The notes: a model not told the origin generated them from the letters alone. Shown: positions 23,634 to 35,755, counted from the first letter of the stretch. The stretch is 64,000 bases of DNA from Pyrrhosoma nymphula (GCA_963573305.1 OY754339.1:8789941-8853940), one strand, 5' to 3'. Program-made: numbers and translations.

Positions 23634-25699
23634 TTCCCATCCATCAAACCGCGGCAGCCTACGCAAGGATTTCGAACTCCTTGAAAGAAATCTTCTTTAA
23701 TGCCGTACAAAATGAAAATTGGTTGGAATGAAATAGAAATATAAGTACCTACATATTCAGAACATACTATTTTCCTTTAATATTTTTATAATTTTTTATA
23801 ATACCTAGCAACGAAAACGCAGTAATGCTCGGAAGTTACCGTCATTCGTCAAGGGCTCTTCCAATGATAATGCACCGTCGCGTCGTCCCGATGACCTCTG
23901 AATGGTATGTTCTGACGGCCAAGAAAAATCACATTTTTAAGTATCAGCTTCAGATTTTCTCTATTTGCCATGATTTTCTCCCTTCTGAAGCCGTCTAGTT
24001 GGTTTGTGTTTTTTTTCCAGAAAATTCAGGGCCAACTGGGCACTGCACCTTTGTGATAGACTGTGTGTTGGTGGTTTTCCAGATCACCTAGTTTCCCTAG
24101 CAGTTTTGAAAACATTAACGGCTCTGTAACGAGGGATTTTAACTGCAAATTTGTAACGCAAGCTGCCGTTGATTGGGAAAAAAGGGCAATACCTACAAAA
24201 ACGTCCCTTCATTGAGGGAGAAACCACAAGCCAAGGGTACTTTTCAAGATGTTCTATCCACACGTAACTATGCTCTTCCGCGGTTCCCTTCCTATGAGTT
24301 GAAAAGGGATACTTTTAGTCGCTTGTGGATGTCCAAGGGCTTTCCAAAGAGTTCTGCTATTTTCCTATCATCAGGTCTTTACTTTCCTGGTACAATGAAA
24401 AGACCTACGTCACAGCTGAAATTTTCAGCCAAAGGAAGTGAAGAAATTGAGACTTAAGTTGATTTTTCGTGGCTATGTGGAGGGGATTGTAAAAGGACCA
24501 TGGACTCAGCTTGAGTCTCATTGTCAGTTGTGCAGCATGAAGGCATGGTGTTAAAAAAGTGTGTATTTCCTCCTGCTGCTTCTGGCGTCTTTTGTTTTTG
24601 GATGCGAGAGAAATGCTTCGAAGGTCCGCAGAGGCACTATTAATTTTCCGTTTTGTACCAGGCCTACTAGAAGAAGACGCCTGTAAACAAAAGTAAACTT
24701 AGCTATTCCTTCTGCAACGAGTTGCAAAAAACATTATAAGCATGTCTTTTTCTCACCCTCTAGCGTAATACTTGAAAATTATTTTGCTTTACTTAGAGAG
24801 TCCTCAATTTTCCTGCTATCAAAAGGAGAGGGGACAAAACTACGGTGGGTGGACCTCACAGCATTTCTATGATAACACAATAAAATGAAAGTCCAGTAAA
24901 TAGGTGGGTGTTCAATTCCTTGATAAAAAATCAGATAAATAGCAATGGAGGCTAATGTGGGCCCGAGCTTGAAGCCGGCCGTCCGACCCTAATGGCGAGC
25001 GCGAGAAAGCGCCAATAAGTTATGTCGTTGTGATTAACCGACTGGACTTACCATCTCTGGCTGTAAGGTTGATCTGCACGTCAGGCATATCACAGAATAA
25101 AGGAAAAAGGACACAGGGTCCTAAACATGTGAAGAAATCTTGAACTTGTCATTCACTACAACTGAAACAATACACTCGCTAGAGCCGGGCAACTGACATG
25201 TCGCGACGAGCACAAGAGCGGAGGGTGTCGCATAATAGGCAATACTGAAGGAGGGCGTGGAGACTGTATTCCCCTCTCGCAGACGCACTACGGCTCAATT
25301 GCCCGAACTCGCGGCACAATTATCTCCATACATAGTAAATAGGAGTATATAGGTCTGCATACATAGTATAATATCTTATAACTATTCCATTACGGCACCA
25401 AAGCTTTCACTACACTGTTCATCAAAAGGCCTACAAAAGTCCAATTGCGAACATCGAGGATACGGTGTCTGTTTAGACAAGTGGCTTTTATATATTTTCC
25501 AATTATCTTTAAACATTGTGTATTGAGCTGGTGAAATAAAAACTTGCATTGGAGAGCCACCTTGATCATTACCATCTTTTCTATTTTCCCGGGAATTACG
25601 GGGGGGGGGGGGGGGGCGCTCCCCCCGGTCCCCCCTCTTAATCCGCCCCTGCCTACGTGTGAGGAGAAGTAACAATCCTCTAGAATTTCACATGTGCAG

Positions 25700-26060
25700 G
25701 GCCCCGTCCACCAATAATATGTCTTTCTTCGCCTTAGCGTGCGTCGTACCCTTCTTCATTCCGACCATTGGAACCTAGTATTCTCTTTCTTCCCCTTCCC
25801 CGCTTACCCAACATCCTCCCCTCTATCAAGGTCATAAGTGCCCCTCATTAACTCCTCCAACCACCTACTTTGACTCTTCCTAATTTCATCCAGGAGTTTC
25901 CTCTCCTCACCCAACATACCAAGCACTTCCTCGTTTGTCTTCCTTTCCGTCCAAAACACCTTCTCCATCCTCCTCCACTCCCACATCTCGAGAACCTGCA
26001 GTCCATTCTCGTCCCTCTTCTCAGAGTCCACAGAATCCCAGAGTTCAATGCAAAACAATT
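25700..26060 (-). pseudogene. RTE-like LINE ORF2 C-terminal fragment
   Basis: An 84-codon minus frame reads MEWRRMEKV-like WEWRRMEKVFWTERKTNEEV, then GMLGEERKLLDEIRKSQSRW and LEELMRG. The W.RRM.K..W....TNE.VL block followed by E.R.LL..I..RQ..WL is the C-terminal domain of RTE-like LINEs. Its end matches the copies at 17185 and 20005. No reverse transcriptase remains upstream. Confidence 0.75.
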
Positions 26061-26069
26061 ACGAGATTA

Positions 26070-27025
26070 GAGCGCTGCGTATCACACATTCTGATCCGCA
26101 TAAGTTTTAGCAAACTTTCAGACACGCAAAACATAAAATTAATCACCATCGTATGGAAAAATTTATGAGGTAATAAATAGAAAAGACGCCAACGCCACCT
26201 ATCGTTGCCATTATCATTAATGGCGGCATCGATCAAAGCTATTGTGGTCCCTAATCGCCACGACTCCCTCTGTCGCTCTCGGGATAGCACGTAAGCTTAT
26301 GCAGATCGGCAGCTCCCTCTTCCCCCAACGGCATTCAACCGCTGTGTGTCCATGACTTCGCCCAAACGGTAGTCTCCTTGGTGGTCAGCCGGGGGAGAAA
26401 GCATGAATCACTCCCCCTTCTGCCCCAAACGCATTCACAAGTGCGCAGACAGACACAAGCTCACGTTCACAAATGAGGGGGCCGCCTTACCCTCTCTGAA
26501 TGTGTTGGGGTGGAGTGGACAGACGGCCAAGAGACGACGCCTACTTGGACAGCCCACTTGAGGAGGTGACCGCCGATTGATGGATAGGCACACTGGCGGG
26601 CGAAGCTCTTGGGGAATATTGGACTGTCATCGGAGTGATAGGTAGGAATATTGGTATCGAAGAGCATTATTTTTGACAATACACTCGATAATTCTCAGTT
26701 TTATAGTAGAAAAATACCAGAGTAAGGCTAAAGAAGGAATAGATATTAACGTTAATAAAGAAAATGTTGAGGGATACTGGAACAAGGATTTGCTTTGAAG
26801 GAATGAAGTGGTTGGCTGAAAAGGAGGAACAGCGGAGAATTGCGTCGAACCAGTCCTTGACTAGAATTTGTTCCTCTTGTCCGGATTCGATTTTCTGGAT
26901 CAGTTGAACTTTCGGAGTACACATTTAAATGTGAAGAAAATATCCCATTATTACAGCGGAAATAGCCCAGTTTGTCCTCTTGAGTTTGCATCATCATAAA
27001 GTAGTCCGACACTTCAAACCACAGC
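26070..27025. other. Intergenic DNA, nothing recognised
   Basis: Open frames on the minus strand at 26045-26924 show no motif I can name. Confidence 0.35.
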
Positions 27026-27029
27026 AGTA

Positions 27030-27230
27030 GTTATCAAGGTGGTTGAAAGTGGTAATGGGGGTTGAAGGGTTGCTTGAAGGCCGTGATACAGGGGAGGATG
27101 TTGGGCAATTGTGGAAGGGGAGGAAAGAGAATAGGACGGGATGAAGAGAGTTAGTACTCCATGCTGAGGAATCAAGGAAATTTAGACTTGAAAGATAATA
27201 GCTTTGGAAACTGTTACTCCCTTCCATCTT
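27030..27230 (+). pseudogene. RTE-like LINE C-terminus and start of 3' UTR
   Basis: The plus-strand translation includes GLKGCLKAVIQGRMLG, GGKRIG and then DLKDNSFGNCYSLPS, broken by stops. It parallels the copy at 20005 (same order: WLE region, VIQGR, GKR, then the end with CCCTTCCAT). Only the last about 200 bp are present. Confidence 0.5.
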
Positions 27231-28080
27231 GACGTGACTGAACTGGTAGATTGCTTTCGTTTTAATCACAAAAATCAATCCACCTTACCAACCTACGCTG
27301 TATCATACATTTTTTAGGGTTCTTATTCCTTCCCTTCCTCATTTGTTAATACTTCACAGATGATTGTTATTTTTTGCCTTGGATGTTTTAGATTTAGAAT
27401 TTATCATTCGTACCTAACATTCGGAAATATGTTGAAATGCCATTTAAAACATTTGAAAAAGATTATGAGAAAAACACTCTTTTTGACGTAGAACTCGCTG
27501 AAAACCTATGAAAAATATAAACTATAAAAAACTCGGTACGTAGGGCTTTTTTATCTCTGATAAAGGCTTCATATTGTCAGGAAACGGTTTCACTAATTTT
27601 TGGGTGAAGCATTAAAAATCTTCCTTACATTCTGTATCTTTAATCCTTAAGGAAAAAAATGTTTTTTTCAGTGTTTTAACTTTTCTTCGAAGAGGACCTC
27701 TATTTTTTTAAACTATGGTCCCACCTCGCTAAACGCATCTATTTTTTCTAATTCCCATACCTATATACAAGCTGTTGGTAGCAAAAGTGGTGTTATTAAT
27801 TTTTTGCCACACTTTAGTTAGGTGCGCGGAAGCGTACCTGTATTCTGTTTTCAGCAAGAGTGGTGTCAATATAACTCCGGGTTGTTTTTACTAGAAATCA
27901 GCACATAGGGTTTATCTTTTTATTTATTTTTCTTTGAGCCCCAATTTCCAGGACGTGACAATTTTGAATCACACCATTCTTGCTTTGAACGTCTCGCATG
28001 TCCAAAAGACTCCACCGGAGTGGAGTATCGAATTCAATGTCACTTGAATATCGCATTTTTCGGTCTGTACACTGCGATAT
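27231..28080. other. AT-rich intergenic DNA, nothing recognised
   Basis: No feature supported. Confidence 0.35.
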
Positions 28081-28084
28081 CCCT

Positions 28085-28425
28085 CGGTCCTAGTGGTCCG
28101 TCTGAGAGGGGGTGAGAAGGGGGTTGCATTCTCCCCTCGAGGGGGGATGAGGTCACGGGGTCGCTTTGGGGGGGGTCTCTGGCGGACTCCCGAGCGCTGT
28201 CGCCTGGTGGGTGGCTGGGGAGACATTTCGTGGGTGGAACAAGGGTGGGGGGAAGGGTGTATGGCAGGGTGTGCGCTGAGAGATGGGACATTACTTGGAC
28301 CGGATTGGAACCCCAGTGACCGCCACTCCCTTTGCCTGATGAGCGACCGGGGAGAAGTTGTAACGCCTCCTCCCCCCACCCTGGCTTCTTTCTCCCCACC
28401 CTTTTTGGCAACCACCCCTGCCTGA
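28085..28425. other. G-rich low-complexity block 3
   Basis: The plus strand is G-rich (GGGGGGATGAGG, GGTGGGGGGAAGG). The 173-codon minus-strand frame over it is proline- and arginine-rich with no domain. I treat it as non-coding; a CpG-island-like element is possible. Confidence 0.5.
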
Positions 28426-28854
28426 GGTCTTAACCATGATCCCGTAGAGGAAGGGAACTGGCTAGGGGCTAGTTGGTGAAGGATGTTCATTTATATATGA
28501 GTGTATCGTGGGTGGGGAGACGTGCTGCGGGCATTTGAGCGAAATGTATGGCCATTTGTTAAGTTTGGGGACTCTCCGGGCCAGCGAAGGAAATTGGGCG
28601 GTGGACAAATTGCCGTTTCATCCACTAATGAGCTCGATAGAAGGTTTATGTGTGGCGTAATGGCTGCGGGCTGTATGATTTAATGCGATGTACAGGGTTT
28701 AACGGAACGTGATTCTTCTCGCTGTGGATGAACCAGCACTTCTCTTGAGTTCACTGACAAGATATCACATCAAGTGAAAACGACTAGATGGTACCTACAT
28801 AATTCATTTTCGAGAATTGATGTGAGCATTCATTTGTATCCTTTAGGATGACAA

Positions 28855-29170
28855 TTTCCGTGAGTGAAATGAAGTCAAAGGTGGAAGAAATACGTGGAAG
28901 AAGTATATGACTGAGAAAATAGGCATGTGAACTTTGATATGGAGAAGTAAACCGCATAAGAAAAATATAATCTGGATCCAGGGATACTAGAAATTGATAT
29001 TGAGGAGGAAATACGGGAAATGAAGGCTGTGGGATTGTGAGTGTAAATTCCTATAACGTCACTGGAGAATTTTGGGAAATAATCAAAGACGAAGATTTTT
29101 CGAAATAGGGAGTATCCCAAGAGGACTTCAAGAATTGTTTAGATCCGTATTCCGAAGAAGTAGAAAGCAT
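28855..29170 (+). pseudogene. LINE reverse transcriptase N-terminal fragment (tentative)
   Basis: The plus-strand frames give WKKYMTEKI, then PGILEIDIEEEIREMKAVG, then SLENFGK. Reverse transcriptases of RTE-like LINEs carry a W..Y...LY ... ILE.EI..AI..MK.GK.PG block just before the palm, which this resembles. Stops and frameshifts are frequent. Confidence 0.4.
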
Positions 29171-29279
29171 CAGAATGCGAGAATAAAGACTAATAAGTTG
29201 AATTTCACGCAGGGCTAAGGCTGAGCTTAGAATTACTAACAGAAGGTGGAAGGTGACAGAAATTGAGTACTTTGGGAGA

Positions 29280-29345
29280 CAAATAGTTCGGATTTAGGAA
29301 AGGGAAAGGAAGACAAAGGGAAAGGGAAAGGAAAGGGACCCAGGG
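29280..29345. repeat. GGAAAG-type purine simple repeat
   Basis: About 60 bases of GGAAAG/GGGAAAG units. Confidence 0.7.
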
Positions 29346-29399
29346 ATGTGTTTGAGATGACGAGATCAATTATTGAATAAAAACAATACCCTGTCCTAG

Positions 29400-30620
29400 A
29401 CAACAGCGTTGTTGAAAATTATAAATAAAGCCAATCAGGAAACACGTTCAATGCCATTTGGGAAGGGAATCACGTGACCAAAGAAACCATTTGGTGGTCT
29501 TTGTTTAAATCATACAATCGTGAAAAAATTGTTTTCTCTTCATTACTTTCTAAGCCACATAAGTATATTTCAACAGCGCTATTATCTTGGATGGACTTAT
29601 AAAGTATAATCGGGACTCTTTGCTTTCTTTGTGGATTTTTAAAAGGATCTAATACGGGAAGTAATCGCAATAGGCGTAGTTGGAGGGATAGGAGATTCAT
29701 TGAATACATACATACGTATGGCGTTGAAGGCATAGGTGAGGGTCGCTGAGGGAGAATTAAGGTGGGCAGAAATTGGTTGTGGGGTAAGATAAGGTTGCCC
29801 GTTGTCTCCTTTGACTTAAACGCGTATACCGAGGAAACGATAAAAGAGGCTATAAAAGAGCTATACCTCCATTTGGCTATCAGTAATTTTCAGGCTACGC
29901 AATCAACGGTAAATTAAAATTACCCAACTGCTATTTTGGCCACCTGCTAGCATAGATTGGCTAAATTTATATTTGAGTAGACATGCGTAAATATATTTTA
30001 ATGAAAATGACGCGTCTCCGCCAGTATACTTTTAGTGATCTTGGGTAACCCTCTAGGGCGGCACTAATCATACTGGATTCCGTCCTCAATATCCAATAGG
30101 TGCCTGCTGGTGTACTAGGACTTGTGATGGATCATGAATCGTGTGTAATAGGCTGAAGATTACTTTTAAGTTCAGTTTAAGTATGATTTTGAGGGTATTA
30201 TTTTCACCCCGCGCTACATCCCTAGAATTGATAGAAGAGACGACATTAAAGATATATGAACAACCGAATCGATAGACGGCCGCACCTGACTTATCCTCTG
30301 TTTTACGTGAGTAGTAGAATCATACCTTTCCTCGCCGTGTTTTTTCGCGACGGGAACTTGAAATTACAAAATGTTAAATCTGATAACTGGTGAAACTTGT
30401 GAAAAACATTACTTTTGTTCATATTTAATGGAGGTATTATGGAGAATTGGTTAATATGTAGGAAGACAATTCAAGCAGGCATTGCTGATGCATGCTGCTT
30501 TGTAAATTTATGACAGTTATTTCATTCACTTTCAGAATTAGTCAAAGGTTATCAAGCTTTTCGCTATTAATTAATTGCATGAAACAACTATAGTAATCTG
30601 CAATATCCTGGTTATGATTA
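29400..30620. other. AT-rich intergenic DNA
   Basis: Near 30200-30290 the plus strand has a weak trace of the LINE C-terminus (RIDRRDDIKDI, comparable with SDRNDKLREI at 50.1 kb). Otherwise nothing recognised. Confidence 0.3.
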
Positions 30621-30633
30621 TTGTAATATATTT

Positions 30634-30700
30634 TAGCCCTGAGGAATTCTATTCTTTTGATGAAACGTTGGAAATACATGCTTGAGTTATTGTCTTACAT
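30634..30700 (+). ncRNA. Hammerhead-like motif remnant
   Basis: GCC-CTGAGGA, a poorly paired middle, then GAAACGTT-GG. The following CATGCTTGAGTTATTGTCTT matches the repeat body of the copies in the 46 kb foldback, so it is one family. Stem II is too degraded for activity. Confidence 0.4.
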
Positions 30701-31450
30701 ATTGATCAATACTCGATAATACTCTAATTATGTTATTCAGGAGAAAAAAGAAGAAGTTCTTACATAATTTTAATTCTCTTTTTGTGATTAACCGTATGTC
30801 TCGATCGAACGGTAATAAAGTTTATAAACACTTGAATCTTATTTTTAGTGTTACTAGTAAATTATTGCAATAATTGAAGTAAAAAAACGCTGATGCAATA
30901 TCAAAAGTGGAACAGCAATCGCCTCATACAGCGGAAAAAAGTATCGATTCGGAATATATCCGTCGATTGTTTCTCATATTTTGAACCTTAATTTTGTTTT
31001 ATTACTAGCTAATGTATACCTTCAGTTGTAAGGAAACAAAAAGGTTGCATTCAGCAATTGTTTTGACACTCACAGTCTTGGTAGAGCCTTTATAAGCGAA
31101 AGAGTATGATAATTTCCACTGTTGAAATCATGGTCTGTTATTCCTAAAAAGAGTGTGAAATCAAAGAAAATGATTTTATTTGAGATACGAATATAGTTCA
31201 ATTTCACCAAGTAACGCCACATACACTTTCCTACAAAGTAAATGGCAGGTGAGAGTTCGGGTTGTGTGTGGTGCAGCTCGATTTGCAAGGATCGAAGATA
31301 AGGAGGAGAAATCTGGGAATCTGGGGGAGGAGGAGAATGAGGGAATATTAGGGGTGACAGATGGAACCCTGATATCTTCCCACCCCCAAAACACGGACGA
31401 GAAAAACTCACCCACCTAGAAGTGTCGTTAGACAATTACGGTGCCCTTCT
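30701..31450. other. AT-rich intergenic DNA, nothing recognised
   Basis: Open frames near 31070-31435 have no known motif. Confidence 0.35.
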
Positions 31451-31459
31451 TTCGGTGGA

Positions 31460-31574
31460 CATCGAGCTATATGACATCCGACGTTGCTACATTTGTGCCA
31501 CTAGCGATGAACTCTTCGAGCCACGGTCGGCGAGGGGTGAAACGTGGCAACGTCGGGTGTCATAACGCTCGATA
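31460..31574. mobile_element. Small foldback/MITE with 35-bp arms
   Basis: The left arm (31460-31494) contains TATGACATCCGACGTTGC and the right arm (31540-31574) contains GCAACGTCGGGTGTCATA. Arms differ at a few sites, and the loop is 45 bp. No coding content. Confidence 0.7.
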
Positions 31575-31849
31575 CCTAACGATCGTTAAGGCACTCTCGA
31601 GTCCGCTAATGGCAAGCAATTCCAGACGACTCCAAGGAGAGACGGCGACATTTTGTGTAGACTAAAAGCGGTAAGGAGAGTCACTGTGAAAGAGTTTTTC
31701 GGGCTACTGGAGGGAGCTGCAAACGGCAATCTCCTTCGACGCCTCCCGAACAAAAGACGGCTGGGAAGCGGAGCTTTCGATCAGCATGGGGTGAGGGATG
31801 GAATGAAGCTCAGGGTGTGGGGTGAGATAAACCTCAAAAGGACCCATTG

Positions 31850-32260
31850 GGGGAAGGGTGTGTGGGGTCTCACTCCTTACGTCCCCTTCACCAATGCAAA
31901 ATCTCCGACGCGCCCTGGATTCTCAACTCGCTGGGCCTTCTCGCTGGGCCCAGCCATCATCGTCACGACCCAACTCCCACAAAGCGCCAAAGACCGCCAT
32001 TCAATCCGGCTTCACCGCTCGTAATCACCACCGGCTCATTGGGAGGGATGATGATTGATCGCTTGACACGCGGGATGGTGGGGGGAGGAATAGAGGCGGT
32101 TTCCCGAATAACAAGAGCTCTTCCACCCTCCCACAGGGTTTTCTTCCCATTTTTATTCTTTCCCTCCCCATTTTACCTCCCCCCTCCTCTCCATTCCTTC
32201 CCCTCCACCCTCTCCTTCCCTCCGAACCCCATCCCACCCGAACGAACACCCTATTGACAT
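31850..32260. other. C-rich low-complexity block 4
   Basis: Overlapping long frames (31653-32024, 31847-32257) have biased composition and no motif. Treated as non-coding. Confidence 0.5.
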
Positions 32261-32394
32261 CACCAAGGTTAATAGCCAATCTGGTGGAATTTAGTAGTTT
32301 TTGGTATTAAAAATATGTGTACATAAAAGCGATAGAACAATTCATATGCCTAAGCCTTAAAAAAATAAAGCAAGAAAATAACGAATATATTAAC

Positions 32395-32585
32395 TTCCTC
32401 TATTCCTAACGGATAGGTATGGGAATTCGTTTTTCCCTCGAACAATAAATGGGACTTTAATAAATGCTAGACGTAATTTCATTAGAGCGTTTCCTTTTTA
32501 TGTGTAAACGGCTGGTGTCCTAGCACCCCCCGCCACACGCCTATTGAGGCGGCTTGCGGGATAGTATGTAGACGTAGACGTATTT
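32395..32585 (+). repeat. 5'-truncated copy of the hairpin LINE (3' end)
   Basis: Complementary to the 3' parts of the copies at 42755 and 49708: GGATAGGTATGGGAATTCGT, AATTTCATTAGAGCGTTTCC, GGCTGGTGTCCTAGCACC, then the hairpin CCCCGCC...GGCGGCTTGCGGGA and the tail GTAGACGTAGACG. About 190 bp, so mostly 3' UTR plus the last codons. Confidence 0.8.
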
Positions 32586-32734
32586 GAATTTTTTATCTTT
32601 TTTTGCTTCAGTTCAATAAATGTAGGAGAAATCCATTCTCTCAAATTCATACAGTAGCCTTCAACTCCTTCCTCCACACTTAGAAATCTTTCCATTCAAG
32701 GTGTTGAAGTTAGCGAAAACGAACGACGTTTAAT

Positions 32735-33145
32735 GGAGCGATGTGCGCTGGCGAAACGTTTTGTAAACAGCCGATAGGTAGCATTCTGAACAACATTCTC
32801 GGCGGGGTGAACAACATTCTCGGCGGAATGTTCAGTTTAAAGTTGTTAAATTCATTTTACATAAGTATTTAAAAACGCAATATTTTTCATCAGAGAGTAT
32901 TAAAAAACCTCACAATATGCATGTTTGACGCCTAAACTGAAAATCAACAATCTTGAAATTAATCACGAGAGCCATTATCGACGTTCTTTTGCTTTTTTTA
33001 GCGCACATTAACTTTGCTCCCGATCTGTTTTGAAGTGCGCAGTGCCTAGTGTGCAGGGTCTGAATTACGAATGGAAGACAAGTTCGCTGTTGTGTTGCAA
33101 TGTGATTAGCGCACAATAGCAAACGGAAGGCACCCACAATATGTG
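32735..33145. repeat. Dispersed repeat family R-GCGC, copy 1
   Basis: Shares with 46570-46925 the blocks AAC(A/T)GCCGATAGG(T/A)AGCATT, CATGTTTGACG, TTTTGAAGTGCGCAG, TTCGCTGTTGTGTTG and GATTAGCGCAC. Probably a non-autonomous element; the ends are not resolved. Confidence 0.65.
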
Positions 33146-33149
33146 ATTT

Positions 33150-33440
33150 TTCATAATCATCAGCAGTCATCAATCCGAATATTGGTTTGCTGGAGCTCTC
33201 CAAACCACTATCAGCCAACCACTTCATCAAACATAACTTTCCACTTTGACGTCCTTTATAATTTGTCTGCATAATTTGCATTCCATTCTTTGTCGCATTT
33301 TGTCGCAAAATATGTCAATTACTTTGTCTCCTCTTCTTCTCAGAGCTTTCAGTATACTTCCCCTTCCTCCAGATCTTCGTAAGATTTCTTCTTTGTCAAT
33401 TCACTTCCTCCATTTAATCTTCATCACTCTTCGATAACTC
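33150..33440. repeat. Dispersed repeat, related to 35325-35500
   Basis: Both stretches share an ATCATC start, then ATCGATCCGAA/ATCAATCCGAA, TTAGTTTGCTG/TTGGTTTGCTG, CATCAAAC/CATCCAAAC, ACGTCCT and CATAATT. I read them as degraded copies of a repeat of unknown class. Confidence 0.5.
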
Positions 33441-35090
33441 CTTATCTCGATTGATTTAAATCTGATTCATCTGCAGCTGTTATTTTTATATCCATCAATA
33501 TACCTACGGGACCAAAGTTGGCCGACGAACAACGATACATCACGGTGATATTTCCTTTTCAAAATTACGCGCATTTAGCAGCATCAAAAAGCTACGTCAC
33601 CATGAATTCGGCGAATGATATCTCGAAACCGTATCTCTTCCTGCAATGGGACGAATTTTTATTGAATAATTAAGCTGGTTTACCCTGATTACACGAGAAT
33701 AAATATTTTTTTTCTTGAGAATGACAAATGAACTGCAGAATTTTATCCTGCATGTTAAAATACATGCAGTACAGAGAAGCGATACCACGTAGTGGCCTCA
33801 GGTCTCTAGATACACCTTTTGATCGCGTGACTTTTTCGCATTTTCCTCCACTTTCTACTGGCAAGTATTAATGGCTGCGGTGAACGCATACACAAATGGA
33901 TTACATTTCTAGCGCCCAATGACAGAGAAAGATGTGAAAAATATAGTAACCAAATCAAAACGCACCTGTGGGAAAATTCATAAAAATATGACTTAAAAAA
34001 GAAGAAAAGAAACTAAATTGAAATTTTACAAAACAATAGCAATAACAGTGTACGATAGTGATGCGTATGTAATGATCCGGAAATGGAAGAATTTAATTTC
34101 CCAAAATATGCATAAATGTGTTGTAGTGTGATCTCTCAGAATAGCCAGTTATGTCAAACTATACCTCGGGAACTGTACCTTTCACTTTCGAGAACGGCTA
34201 ACCTTCCTCTTCTTCTTCCCCTCCCACCCTTGCCATTTTGTCGAAAACATCCTAGTTTCACCATTCCTATTAATGGCACGGTGGAGACGCTATGGCAGAG
34301 TACACTCGACACTCGTCAGGCAGGCAGTCAGACAGTGATTCACTAGTCTCTCATCGGACAGTATTCGGCTATTGGTTACTCTGCAACCATTCACTGACGG
34401 TACAATCACAATGTAGCCGTCAGTAGGAGTCGAAGCGCGGGCCGTATGACCCGTGCTGCCGAAGCGCCTCGCTATCCATCCGTGCCATCATCAGCAGCTC
34501 CTCTCCTTCCCGAGACATTAGTAATATGTTAACGTTTGGCTACTCTAGACGCACAAATTCATTACTTGATATTCTTCCCTTGAATTGATTATTTTGTGCT
34601 TTTAAATGAAATAAACTTTGAGTAAAAGACTTTAAATATTTGTGTGTGATCATTCGCTTCCCGACACCAAAGGCAAGAATCCACGTGAAATCTTTTGCTC
34701 CCGGGTACCCCGCCACGTGGGTGGGGGCCCGGACATAACACGTAGGTTCTCTGAAAAAGTGGCAGAAAAAACATCTCATTAACTTAAATGGAATACATAA
34801 TTACAATAGAAAGTAGCGAAGTAGGAAGTAGCATTAAAAGACTGGATAGGAAGCGAATTAAAAAGATAACATTTTAATATTATTATTTTTTAAGAAAAAT
34901 GAAAGAGTATAAAGCCAAAAGAATGGTACAGCCATTTATGGGAATTCCAAAAAAATTGCCTCCTTAGAATCACCTAAGGCTTATAAGCCTATACGGTCAT
35001 CGCAATGCTGGTAGATCAAGGCAAAGATGTTTTCAGGAACAGGCTACGATGCCTTACCCTTAGTGAAGAAGTCTATAACATGAATGAAGT
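33441..35090. other. Intergenic DNA, nothing recognised
   Basis: Open frames at 33597-33864 (-), 34116-34346 (+) and 34540-34779 (-) lack motifs. Confidence 0.35.
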
Positions 35091-35121
35091 ATGTCGCACC
35101 GGACTAGGGTGTGGCTTTCTA

Positions 35122-35166
35122 TAGCCGACGTTTCGATGAGCAACTCGCCCATCTTCCTCAGGGCTA
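35122..35166 (-). ncRNA. Candidate hammerhead ribozyme (type I, minimal stem III)
   Basis: On the minus strand the order is TAGCC (stem I), CTGAGGA (CUGANGA core), A, then GATG...CATC (stem II, with an inner GAG/CTC pairing), GAAA core, ACGT (tiny self-complementary stem III that overlaps the last A), C (cleavage-site position), then GGCTA, which pairs perfectly with TAGCC. All elements of a hammerhead are present in the right order. The one deviation is an extra A between A9 and stem II; an extra residue at this place is known from the CChMVd plus-strand hammerhead. Type I hammerheads with very short stem III occur in Penelope-like elements and retrozymes, and act best as dimers. Confidence 0.5.
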
Positions 35167-35324
35167 AAACAGATTTTTTCATTCATAACATCCACCGGGA
35201 AAGCCTACGGTCTCTCAAGTCTATTACATCAATGAGTACAAATTTTCTGTGAATACATTATTCGATATGACCGGGATTTGTACACGATTCTCGCAATTAT
35301 CGGCCAGATGTATTTAGAAGTAGA

Positions 35325-35500
35325 ACCACATCATCATCGTCTGTTGTAATCGATCCGAAGATTAGTTTGCTGTAACTATCCAATCCCTTTCCTTCTCGGA
35401 TAACATCCAAACTCCTCAAAAAAATGCTTCACTTTTACGTCCTGCATAATTCGCTTGGTGCAGTTTATTTTTGGTCTTCCTAGGTAATGATTCTTATTTG
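35325..35500. repeat. Dispersed repeat, related to 33150-33440
   Basis: See the partner copy; shared blocks in the same order and orientation. Confidence 0.5.
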
Positions 35501-35689
35501 TTGTTTCTTAAGGAGGCTTCTATGTCTCAGAATTTGTCCAATGAGTATTTTTGGACTACTTCAGAGAGTTTTCATTACATGTTTGCTTCTTAGGACCACG
35601 TGACGGAAGTGCAAGGACGAGCACAATTCTTAGTCCCGTATCGTATTTTCCCTTAGAATACACACGGGCCCACACGAGTACCGAAGTAC

Positions 35690-35755
35690 ATTTACAAAAT
35701 ACCCTGCAAGCCACCTCAAGGGTGTGTGGCAGGGGGTGAGTATTCACCAACATGC
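35690..35755 (-). repeat. LINE 3'-terminal hairpin fragment
   Basis: CCCTGC AAGCCACCTCAAGGGTGTG GCAGGG forms the conserved 3' hairpin of the LINE family. Only the last 60-70 bp are present, followed on the plus strand by GGTGAGTATTCACC. Confidence 0.7.

Larger units (their letters stand above)
22885..25651. mobile_element. Non-autonomous hAT-type element
   Basis: Both ends are the exact 15-bp inverted repeat CAGGGGCGGATTAAG (22885-22899 and complement 25637-25651), in the hAT CAGGG style. The flanks are CGTACGTG (22877-22884) and CCTACGTG (25652-25659), an 8-bp target duplication with one mismatch. The G-rich subterminal stretches on both sides agree. Length is about 2.77 kb. I see no transposase inside; the longest frame (24173-24457) has no known motif. 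It carries a 5S-derived SINE and a foldback copy as passengers. Confidence 0.65.

Noticed and set aside
27969..28490. 173-codon minus-strand frame as a host gene
   Set aside because: It lies over a G-rich block, is rich in P, R and S, has equally long frames on the other strand and no domain or splice context.
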